From: Oscillospiraceae bacterium
GTDB lineage: Bacteria > Bacillota_A > Clostridia > Monoglobales > WRBX01
Assembly (NCBI GenBank): GCA_009784335.1
Contig: WRBX01000019.1
Location: forward strand, 1 to 8,575
DNA length: 8,575 nucleotides
Direction of reading: 5' to 3'
Positions 1 to 6,180 of this stretch are shown in pieces. Numbering within the stretch: the first letter of the stretch is position 1; the number at the start of each line of letters is the position of its first letter. The notes under the pieces were generated by a model that ran no database searches, had not been told where the DNA came from, and worked only from the letters and a program-made list of their open reading frames with translations. The position numbers were made by a program, and so were the translations under genes.

Positions 1-402
1 AAAATCTCGCTCGAATGGAATGTTAAGCGCGTTTTGGCAAAAGTGAATTATAGGTTTCACACCGATGCGATAAAAGAAAATCTAATCCCGCCTGAGTTGA
101 CAGTAAAGCAAAAATCTATTGTTTATGCAAATGAGGCCGATTTATTAAATGTTGCTTTGTTCGGTATGACTGCAAGTGAATGGAATAAGAAAAATCAAAA
201 CAAAAAAGGCAACATGCGCGATTATGCAACTGTGGAACAGCTTCTGGTGCTTGCCAACCTAGAAAATGCGAATGGGCTGCTTATTGGGCAAGGGATGGGG
301 CAACCGGAACGAATTACTGCTCTCAACAACATGGCGCGAACTCAACTGAAAACGCTTATTGATATGAAGCAAGATAGACCACTAAAATTGTTAAATAATT
401 AA
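1..402 (+). CDS. KilA-N domain protein, C-terminal part (5' end outside window)
   Basis: The reading frame is open from base 1, so this is the last 133 codons of a longer gene and not a complete one. The TTG at 34 is an internal codon, since homology-like sequence (SLEWNVKRVLAKVNYRFHTD) continues upstream of it. The motifs YRFHTDAIKENLIPPEL, ANEADLLNVALFGMTA and RDYATVEQLLVLANLE match my memory of the conserved C-terminal region of KilA-N-domain proteins of about 270 residues common in gut Bacillota and Bacteroidota. The KilA-N DNA-binding domain itself should lie upstream and cannot be seen. The role of these proteins is not established; KilA-N is a DNA-binding fold known from phage and viral regulators, so a nucleic-acid role is an inference. 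No membrane segment or signal peptide is visible. The stop lies 17 bases before the glycosyltransferase gene with no terminator between, so the two may be co-transcribed. Confidence 0.8.
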   Translation, partial: KISLEWNVKRVLAKVNYRFHTDAIKENLIPPELTVKQKSIVYANEADLLNVALFGMTASEWNKKNQNKKGNMRDYATVEQLLVLANLENANGLLIGQGMGQPERITALNNMARTQLKTLIDMKQDRPLKLLNN

Positions 403-419
403 AGAAAGGAATGATTTAA

Positions 420-1601
420 ATGGCATTAATCTCAGTTGTATTACCCGTTTATTACGAAGAGGAGCTGATTGAAAGCTCGTATCAGCGATTGCTGACGGCG
501 CTGAAACCGCTCGAAGATGGGGGGGATAAGTATGAGCTCGTTTTCGTCAATGATGGCAGCCGCGACCAATCTTTCCCTATCCTAAAAGAAATCGCCCAAA
601 AGGATAAAAAGGTTAAAATCGTGTCGTTCGCGCGGAATTTCGGGCATCAGACGGCGATAACAGCCGGCATGAAATATGCCAAGGGCGATGCAGTGGTGAC
701 CATCGATGCCGATATGCAGGATCCGCCGGAGCTGATTGTTGATATGGTGGCAAAGTGGCGCGAGGGCTGGGATGTTGTGTATGGCGTGCATAAAAAGCGC
801 AAGGGCGAGACGATTTTCAAGAAAATGACCGCGCATGTTTTTTATAGGTTCCTGGCGAAAATGTCCACAATTAAAATCCCAACCGATAGCGGCGATTTCC
901 GCCTATTCTCTCGCGCGGTGTGCGATGAGATGAATAATCTGCCCGAGCATAATCGCTACATCCGCGGCCTGATGGTTTGGGTTGGATATAAGCACACGCC
1001 GCTGGAATTCGATAGAAGCGAGCGCGCAGCGGGCGAAACGAAATATACGCTTAAGAAAATGCTGAAGCTTGCATCCGATGGCGTGCTTGGTTTTTCCTAT
1101 GCACCGATATCATTCTTGTGGAAATCGGGAATAATTATGGCATTATTCGCATTTTTAGCAATATGGCTAATGCCAACAATTGTTTTCTTCGAGCAATCAG
1201 CATACCTTTATGAAGCCGGCATAATAACAGAAGAGCGAACTGTCCAAATGTTTTTAACCAAATGGCTTCTTTTGGGGGGCGCGCTCGGCGGCCTGGCAAT
1301 AGCAATTTTGGGCATAATATGGCAGTTAATCAGAAAACTAAGGAAAAGCAAAATCACCAGCCTTGGAATCGGCATAGTAGTTTTGTCGCTGTATTATGTA
1401 ATTATGCTAGTTTATGCTTACTGGGGGCTAAAATACGGAGGCGTATTTACAATTTACACAACAACCATCATCGGCGCATTTCTAACCGGCATCCTGCTCA
1501 TCGGCATGGGCATAATCGGCGAATATATCGCACGAATGATGGACGAAGTCCGCCGCCGCCCGCTCTACACAATAGAAGAAAAAGTGAATATAGAAAAGTA
1601 A
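420..1601 (+). CDS. GT2 family glycosyltransferase, GtrB/DPM1-like, with extended membrane domain
   Basis: Likely transfers a sugar from a UDP- or GDP-sugar to undecaprenyl phosphate at the inner face of the membrane, supplying lipid-linked sugar for decorating cell-wall or surface glycans. The N-terminal GT-A domain (about residues 1-230 of 393) shows VVLPVYYEEELI (6-17), the nucleotide-binding FVNDGSRD (42-49), FARNFGHQTAITAGM (70-84), the metal-binding DAD in TIDADMQDPPE (94-104), TDSGDFRLFSR (155-165) and NRYIRGLMVWVG (178-189). The family usually ends with two membrane helices. Here there are about four: 233-254, 281-303, 313-337 and 345-367, followed by the typical tail GEYIARMMDEVRRRPLY. 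The middle pair, roughly 258-340, appears to be an insertion and makes the protein longer than the usual 300-330 residues. ATG at 420 is preceded by AAAGGA (405-410) with 9-nt spacing. Sugar and acceptor cannot be read from the sequence. Confidence 0.93.
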   Translation: MALISVVLPVYYEEELIESSYQRLLTALKPLEDGGDKYELVFVNDGSRDQSFPILKEIAQKDKKVKIVSFARNFGHQTAITAGMKYAKGDAVVTIDADMQDPPELIVDMVAKWREGWDVVYGVHKKRKGETIFKKMTAHVFYRFLAKMSTIKIPTDSGDFRLFSRAVCDEMNNLPEHNRYIRGLMVWVGYKHTPLEFDRSERAAGETKYTLKKMLKLASDGVLGFSYAPISFLWKSGIIMALFAFLAIWLMPTIVFFEQSAYLYEAGIITEERTVQMFLTKWLLLGGALGGLAIAILGIIWQLIRKLRKSKITSLGIGIVVLSLYYVIMLVYAYWGLKYGGVFTIYTTTIIGAFLTGILLIGMGIIGEYIARMMDEVRRRPLYTIEEKVNIEK

Positions 1602-1616
1602 AACCTATAATTCAAA

Positions 1617-1645
1617 GGCCATCTGAAACAGATGGTCTTTTTTTT
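1617..1645 (+). terminator. Rho-independent terminator after the glycosyltransferase gene
   Basis: A 9-bp stem (1617-1625 with 1629-1637, one G-U pair) closes an AAA loop and runs straight into eight T residues (1638-1645). It lies 16 bases after the glycosyltransferase stop codon and separates that gene from the LRR gene. Confidence 0.93.
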
Positions 1646-1654
1646 GAGAAAATA

Positions 1655-1683
1655 TTGACAAAGCGGAGGAAATATGATACCGT
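1655..1683 (+). promoter_or_regulatory. Possible promoter of the LRR gene (perfect -35, weak -10)
   Basis: A perfect TTGACA stands at 1655-1660, just after the terminator. Seventeen bases downstream is TACCGT (1678-1683), which matches the -10 consensus at only three of six positions. A better -10 match, TATGAT (1673-1678), is only 12 bases away, too close for sigma-A. The four bases before the -35, AATA, are also found before the -35 of glyQS. If the 17-bp spacing is right, transcription would begin near 1690, which favours the ATG at 1725 as start of the LRR protein. Confidence 0.35.
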
Positions 1684-1724
1684 TCTTTTTAGTAAACAAA
1701 GAATATTTAATCAAGGGGAAGAAA

Positions 1725-2960
1725 ATGAGTAACGGGTTTAAGAAAAAGTTAATAGGGGGGCTTATTTTATTGTCATCTTTGGCACCGATGAAGATGCATG
1801 CGCAAGGAGCATATAAGGCATATGAGCAAAACCAAACCTCGCTTACGGCTACATCCATGAAAATACCGGCAGGAACAACAGCAATTGGTGCGGCAGCATT
1901 TTATGAGAATAAGCGATTAGTGAGTGTTGAAATACCAAACGGCGTTACCTATGTTGGCATGGAAGCTTTCTTCGGATGCACATCCTTAACTAATGTTAGT
2001 ATTCCTAATAGTGTAGAGGGAATTGCTATGGGTGCATTTTATGGTTGCAAATCATTGAAAAGTATCACGCTATCAAGCAACCTTAAAGAGATTGGAATTG
2101 GCGCTTTTCGAAAATGCACATCACTGGCAAATATAATAATCCCAAGCGGTGCCTTAGAAATCGGATATGGTGCTTTTGCAGAATGCACAGGCTTAACAAG
2201 CATTACAATACCGAGCAGTATTAAGAAATTTGATGAAGATGTTCTTGCCGGTTGCTATAATCTGAAAACTGTGAGGCTGGAAGAAGGCAATTATATCACA
2301 AGTGTGCTAAACGAGATTAGAAAACAAGTTAGAGAACATACAAGTGCCACTATCGAAACATTTAAGCCGAGTGTTAAAATTAATTGGGAGACGACTGCGG
2401 CATCAAAAACTGCAACGCATGTGAAAATTCCGGCGGGGACAAAAGAGATAAAAGATTATTCATTTAGAGATAACAAACAATTGGTGGCTGTAGAAATACC
2501 TTATGGTGTTACTAAAATTTGTTGGGGAGCTTTCTTCGATTGTGAAGCCTTGGCAACAATAGATATGCCAAATAGCATTACATCAATTGAGCGATATGCT
2601 TTTTATAGATGTGCATCCTTAAAAAATATAGCACTGTCTAATAGTCTCAATTTTATAGGCACAAATGCTTTTAATGGATGCAAATCTTTGAGAATTATGG
2701 ACATACCTAAAAATGTTAAAACAATCGAAGATTTCGCTTTCTACGATTGTTCTTCGTTAGAAAGCATATTCTTACCAAACAGTATTGAAACCTTTGGATA
2801 TAATGTTTTCGAGAAATGCTCTAAACTGAAAACCGTAAAAATTGAAAAAGGGATAAATGCAAGTATGTTAGAAGAAATAAAAAAGCAGGTTAGAAAATTT
2901 GCACCAAATGCAGCGATACAAATGGTTGAGCCAAAAACTGTAGGTGCTCCTGTGAGATAA
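1725..2960 (+). CDS. Secreted BspA-like leucine-rich-repeat (LRR_5) protein with a duplicated module
   Basis: A 411-residue exported protein of the BspA/LRR_5 type; such proteins bind host or microbial surfaces in known cases, but the ligand here is unknown. From ATG 1725 the N-terminus is a signal peptide: basic MSNGFKKK, hydrophobic LIGGLILLSSLAP, and a likely cut after MHA (residue 26). The rest is LRRs of about 23 residues following L-x-x-I-x-I-P-x-x-V-x-x-I-x-x-x-A-F-x-x-C, for example SVEIPNGVTYVGMEAFFGC and TIDMPNSITSIERYAFYRC. The whole LRR block occurs twice (see the repeat entry). There is no LPXTG, choline-binding repeat or membrane anchor, so it is probably released or held by other contacts. 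AAGGGG (1713-1718) lies 6 bases before this ATG. An in-frame ATG at 1674, with GGAGGA only 3 bases upstream, would add 17 residues ahead of the signal peptide. The gene is visibly more AT-rich than the hydrolase gene that follows. Confidence 0.88.
   Translation: MSNGFKKKLIGGLILLSSLAPMKMHAQGAYKAYEQNQTSLTATSMKIPAGTTAIGAAAFYENKRLVSVEIPNGVTYVGMEAFFGCTSLTNVSIPNSVEGIAMGAFYGCKSLKSITLSSNLKEIGIGAFRKCTSLANIIIPSGALEIGYGAFAECTGLTSITIPSSIKKFDEDVLAGCYNLKTVRLEEGNYITSVLNEIRKQVREHTSATIETFKPSVKINWETTAASKTATHVKIPAGTKEIKDYSFRDNKQLVAVEIPYGVTKICWGAFFDCEALATIDMPNSITSIERYAFYRCASLKNIALSNSLNFIGTNAFNGCKSLRIMDIPKNVKTIEDFAFYDCSSLESIFLPNSIETFGYNVFEKCSKLKTVKIEKGINASMLEEIKKQVRKFAPNAAIQMVEPKTVGAPVR
1848..2933 (+). repeat. 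Tandem duplication of a ~188-residue LRR module inside the LRR protein
   Basis: Two consecutive copies, 1848-2411 and 2412-2933, align with an offset of 188 residues that shifts to 187 near the end. Copy 1 begins ATSMKIPAGTTAIGAAAF and copy 2 ATHVKIPAGTKEIKDYSF. Both continue with a matching series of LRRs (VEIPNGVTYVGMEAFFGC against VEIPYGVTKICWGAFFDC). Both end in a non-LRR cap: LNEIRKQVREHTSATIETF against LEEIKKQVRKFAPNAAIQM. The copies have clearly diverged in DNA, so the duplication is old. Confidence 0.88.
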
Positions 2961-2972
2961 TGAAATAGTATC

Positions 2973-3002
2973 AAAGAAAGCGCTTCGGCGTTTTCTTTTT
3001 TT
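2973..3002 (+). terminator. Rho-independent terminator after the LRR gene
   Basis: An 11-bp stem (2973-2983 with 2988-2998, one G-U pair) is closed by a C-UUCG-G tetraloop and the 3' arm merges into a T run ending at 3002. It begins 12 bases after the LRR stop codon. Confidence 0.93.
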
Positions 3003-3021
3003 ATGCACAAAAATCGTCGCC

Positions 3022-3051
3022 CTTAATAAAATGTAACAACGCTTAATAAAA
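3022..3051 (+). repeat. 10-bp direct repeat upstream of the hydrolase gene
   Basis: CTTAATAAAA occurs at 3022-3031 and again at 3042-3051, exactly 20 bp apart, about two helical turns. It sits where promoter or regulator sites of the hydrolase gene should be. I could not identify a convincing sigma-A or sporulation-sigma promoter here. AT-rich repeats of this length can arise by chance, so this is only a candidate site. Confidence 0.3.
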
Positions 3052-3058
3052 GAAAGGA
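3051..3058 (+). promoter_or_regulatory. Ribosome binding site of the hydrolase gene, unusually far from the ATG
   Basis: AGAAAGGA (3051-3058) is the only SD-like sequence before ATG 3073, but the spacing is 14 bases rather than 5-9. It belongs to a 15-base block, AAAGAAAGGAATGAT (3049-3063), that is identical to 401-415 in front of the glycosyltransferase gene, where the same SD has 9-base spacing. In-frame ATT codons at 3067 and 3070 are better spaced but rare as starts. The MGEGFL N-terminus, expected for this family, supports 3073. Confidence 0.5.
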
Positions 3059-3072
3059 ATGATAATATTATT

Positions 3073-6000
3073 ATGGGCGAAGGATTTTTAAGAATTAGTG
3101 CTACAACCGGCGAGGGATTTCTCGCGGTCGCGGATGCTAATGTCCAAATTTTTGATGAGCAGGGCAATCTGCTTTTTGAAACAACCACCAATTCAGGTGG
3201 TATCACTGGGGATTTCGGGATAGCTGCGCCTGATGCCGCGCTAACGCTGGATTCTACATATGGCCGACCGGCATACTCTACGGTTAATGTTATAGTCAGC
3301 GCACCGGGTTTCATCACCGAGCATATCAATGGAGTGGGAATTGTCGACACCCAATATGCAACACTGCCGGTAATCCTAAAACCGCTGGCGCAGGGGCAAG
3401 CATCCGGCGATAATTACACCGATATTCCCGAGATTGGCCTTCTTATTCCGATGGGAGATAATCAGCCGGGGCCTACCGGCGATATCCCCGCCGGCCGAGT
3501 GCTTGCCAATATACTGGTGCCGGATTTCATCACAGTTCACCTCGGCGCGCCAACCAATGCCGCGGCACGCAATGTGCGGGTGCCATTCATCGAATATATC
3601 AAAAATGTCGCATCAAGCGAAATCTATTCCACTTGGCCAACCGCCTCACTAACGGCAAATATTCACGCAATAGTGTCGTTCGCGCTCAATAGAGTTTACA
3701 CCGAATGGTACCGCGCCCGCGGCTATAATTTCGATGTGACTAATAACACCCAATTCGACCAATATTTCCGCGAAAATGGACCAATTTACGATAGCATCAG
3801 CAGAATTGTGGATGTATATTTCAATACTTATATCCGCCGCGTGGGCTTTTCAAATCCATTTTTCTCGATTTATTGCGCAGGTTCCACCAATCTTAATGTC
3901 CGCTGCAATCATGGCGGAATGAGCCAATGGGGCACTGTTACCCTGGCAAATCAAGGGCGCACTCCGATTCAGATTTTGCGGCAATTCTATGGCGATGTGG
4001 AACTCTCGACAAGCACTAATATCGGCGGAATCACTTCGTCCTACCCCGGAACTCCGCTGACGATTGGCTCGACCGGGCCAAATGTTCAGCGCATTCAAAA
4101 TTTCCTAAACAGAATCCGTGTAAACTTCCCGTTGATTCCAAGAATTGATAATCCCAATGGAGTTTTCGATCAGCAGACCGCCAATGCCGTGCGCGTATTC
4201 CAAAGCATCAACGGCTTAGCACAAGATGGCATTGTAGGCCCGGCAACTTGGAATAGGATTTCACGGATTTATGTTGGCGTTACGCGCCTCGCCGAGCTGG
4301 ATGCCGAGGGGCATAGAATTACAATTCCTGCAAATCCGCCAAATGCCGTGCTTTCGCAAGGCTCTCGCGGTCAAAATGTGTTGCTTTTGCAATTCATGCT
4401 AAATGTTATCTCGGCATATTACCCTGAAATTCCTTCGGTCATTCAAGATAGCCTTTTCGAAACGCAAACCAGAAATGCGGTTAACGAATTTCAGCGGCGC
4501 TTTGGCATTGCCCCGGACGGCGTTGTTGGCCCTATCACTTGGGCAAGGCTTTTCGAAGTTTATCGCGGAATTGACCAAAATGTGAGCATTCCTCCGGTTG
4601 CCCCTCCTCCGATTTCCACCCTTCCGCCATATCCCGGTGTGCTTATCCGTCGCGGCTCTACAGGCGCAAATGTACGCATTATTCAAGAATATCTCAATGT
4701 GATTCGCACAATGTATCCAAATATTCCGCAACTGGCAGTTGACGGCAACTTCGGCCCACTCACAGAAGCGGCAGTAATAGCTTTCCAACGCCAATTCCTT
4801 TTGACGCCGGATGGCATTGTCGGCCCTATCACATGGAATAGAATCATGGAGCAATATGCAATCGCAATCGGCACTCCGCCGCCGCCAAAGCCACCCGGCA
4901 ATTATTTTGAATATACTGTGCTGCCGGGCGACACTCTATTTAGCATTGCACTTAAGTTTGGAACGACTGTGGAAGAAATAATGAGAGAAAACAACCTCAC
5001 AAGTGATGTGATTTTTCCGGGGCAAATCCTTCAGATTCCATACGAAGGCCCTGAGCCGCCAATTCCGCCTGAATATATTGAGCATGTAGTTGTTGCCGGA
5101 GATACCTTATGGGCACTGGCGCAAAGATACGGAACAACCGTTGATGCTATTAAAGCATTAAATGGGCTAACCGGCGATTTGCTAATGATAGGGCAAGTGC
5201 TGAAAATCCCAACGGGAGCAACCCCGCCGCCCCCACCGCCACCGCCGGAATATTTCGAATACACAGTTGTTGCAGGCGACTCCCTCTGGCTGCTCGCACA
5301 AAGATTTAACACCACCGTTGAGGCAATAATGCAACTAAACGGGCTCACCAGCACACTGTTATCCATCGGCCAAGTGCTAAGAATTCCCGGCAGAGGCACA
5401 ACCCCGCCGCCGCCACCACCACCTCCTCCACCGCCGATAGGCAAAACAGTTGTACTCGATCCGGGTCATGGAGGCAGTGACTCCGGCGCGGTAAACGGCT
5501 CGCGCCTTGAGAAGAATGATAATCTTCGGCTGGCCTTGGCAGTTCGCGACTTGCTTCAAGCCAGGGGCATCAACACGATTATGACTCGCTCGACCGATGT
5601 TTTTATTCCCCTCGAAGAGCGCAGCAATATATCCAACCGCAATAATGCTGACTTATTCGTGTCGTTCCATCGCGATTCCAGCACAAACACCGCCGCTCGT
5701 GGTGTTGCCAATTTTATCCACACTTCTGCGCCTTCCCGAACAGCAGGCTATGCATTCGAAGTGCTCGATAATATCGTGGATGTCGGCGCATTCCCCAATC
5801 GCGGCGTCCAAAGAGCGAATTTCGCGGTGCTCAGGAACACAATCGCCCCCGCAATGCTGCTTGAAATGGGCTTTATATCCAACGCCGCCGATAACCAAGC
5901 CTTCGACCAAAACCTTAATGCCAACGCCAATGCAATCGCAAACGGCATTGTCGATGCGCTTACCAAAGGCCCGACAAATTTCAATCTTTATACCGTTGTC

Positions 6001-6120
6001 GCCGGCGATACTCTCAGCGCAATCGCCAATCGCTTCGGCACAACCCAGCAAGCCATCATGGCTCTCAACAAAATGCCAAATTCCAATCTTCTCACCGGCC
6101 AAGTGCTGAGAATCCCATAA
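3073..6120 (+). CDS. Multidomain peptidoglycan/spore-cortex hydrolase: SleC-like SpoIID domain, 3 PG-binding, 4 LysM, Amidase_3
   Basis: A 1015-residue wall hydrolase. Residues 1-107 form an Ig/carboxypeptidase-regulatory-like segment. About 140-312 is a SpoIID-type domain containing YIKNVASSEIYSTWP (175-189; E183 is the likely catalytic glutamate), NRVYTEWYRARGYNF (206-220) and GGMSQWGT (281-288). This part closely resembles clostridial SleC, a lytic transglycosylase activated by Csp proteases during spore germination. Three PG_binding_1 domains follow (about 327-402, 426-500, 522-597), each ending DGxVGPxTW. Three LysM domains (611-656, 667-713, 726-772) are separated by proline linkers. 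Then comes an N-acetylmuramoyl-L-alanine amidase (790-965) with zinc ligands H799, E813 and H866 and catalytic E931, and a last LysM (970-1015). There is no signal peptide or membrane segment; SleC, as I recall it, also lacks a typical one and is made in the mother cell, so cortex deposition is plausible but inferred. It has its own terminator and no germination genes beside it. Confidence 0.92.
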   Translation: MGEGFLRISATTGEGFLAVADANVQIFDEQGNLLFETTTNSGGITGDFGIAAPDAALTLDSTYGRPAYSTVNVIVSAPGFITEHINGVGIVDTQYATLPVILKPLAQGQASGDNYTDIPEIGLLIPMGDNQPGPTGDIPAGRVLANILVPDFITVHLGAPTNAAARNVRVPFIEYIKNVASSEIYSTWPTASLTANIHAIVSFALNRVYTEWYRARGYNFDVTNNTQFDQYFRENGPIYDSISRIVDVYFNTYIRRVGFSNPFFSIYCAGSTNLNVRCNHGGMSQWGTVTLANQGRTPIQILRQFYGDVELSTSTNIGGITSSYPGTPLTIGSTGPNVQRIQNFLNRIRVNFPLIPRIDNPNGVFDQQTANAVRVFQSINGLAQDGIVGPATWNRISRIYVGVTRLAELDAEGHRITIPANPPNAVLSQGSRGQNVLLLQFMLNVISAYYPEIPSVIQDSLFETQTRNAVNEFQRRFGIAPDGVVGPITWARLFEVYRGIDQNVSIPPVAPPPISTLPPYPGVLIRRGSTGANVRIIQEYLNVIRTMYPNIPQLAVDGNFGPLTEAAVIAFQRQFLLTPDGIVGPITWNRIMEQYAIAIGTPPPPKPPGNYFEYTVLPGDTLFSIALKFGTTVEEIMRENNLTSDVIFPGQILQIPYEGPEPPIPPEYIEHVVVAGDTLWALAQRYGTTVDAIKALNGLTGDLLMIGQVLKIPTGATPPPPPPPPEYFEYTVVAGDSLWLLAQRFNTTVEAIMQLNGLTSTLLSIGQVLRIPGRGTTPPPPPPPPPPPIGKTVVLDPGHGGSDSGAVNGSRLEKNDNLRLALAVRDLLQARGINTIMTRSTDVFIPLEERSNISNRNNADLFVSFHRDSSTNTAARGVANFIHTSAPSRTAGYAFEVLDNIVDVGAFPNRGVQRANFAVLRNTIAPAMLLEMGFISNAADNQAFDQNLNANANAIANGIVDALTKGPTNFNLYTVVAGDTLSAIANRFGTTQQAIMALNKMPNSNLLTGQVLRIP
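5224..5436 (+). repeat. CCN-rich polyproline linkers flanking LysM 3 of the hydrolase
   Basis: Eight consecutive proline codons (5224-5247) precede the third LysM and eleven (5404-5436) follow it, leading into the amidase domain. They are mostly CCG and CCA, giving short CCN tracts that could change length by slippage. A shorter PPPP-K-PP linker precedes the first LysM. They should act as extended spacers between binding and catalytic parts. Confidence 0.75.
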
Positions 6121-6131
6121 AAAAGCAAAAA

Positions 6132-6166
6132 GAAACCTCCTCTTTTAATAAAGGGGAGGTTTTCTT
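6132..6166. terminator. Bidirectional terminator between the convergent hydrolase and exported-protein genes
   Basis: A 14-bp stem (6132-6145 with 6150-6163, with two wobble pairs) closes a TAAT loop. On the plus strand it is followed by TTTTCTT; on the minus strand by TTTCTTTTTGCTTTTTT. It lies 11 bases after the hydrolase stop and 14 bases beyond the stop of the leftward gene, so one hairpin can end both transcripts. Confidence 0.9.
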
Positions 6167-6180
6167 GTTGGCACTAAAAT

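Noticed and set aside
34..402. TTG at 34 as the true start of the first gene
   Set aside because: The frame is open to base 1 and the upstream codons continue the conserved KilA-N-family C-terminal sequence, so the gene is truncated by the window edge.
1262..1732. Plus-strand frame of 156 codons overlapping the glycosyltransferase 3' end
   Set aside because: Shifted frame of a well-supported gene; it also crosses the terminator at 1617-1645 and encodes low-complexity Arg/His/Asn sequence.
3850..3960. C268, C278 and H280 of the hydrolase as a SpoIID-type zinc site
   Set aside because: The SpoIID zinc ligands I recall lie elsewhere in the domain; two cysteines and a histidine alone do not show metal binding.
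4399..4854. Minus-strand frame of 151 codons
   Set aside because: Opposite the second and third PG-binding domains; no recognisable motifs or SD.
5031..5444. Minus-strand frame of 137 codons rich in glycine
   Set aside because: It is the complement of the proline linkers and LysM repeats of the hydrolase gene; no SD, no family motifs.
5653..6102. Minus-strand frame of 149 codons inside the amidase region
   Set aside because: Opposite a domain with all catalytic residues intact; open only by codon bias of the real gene.
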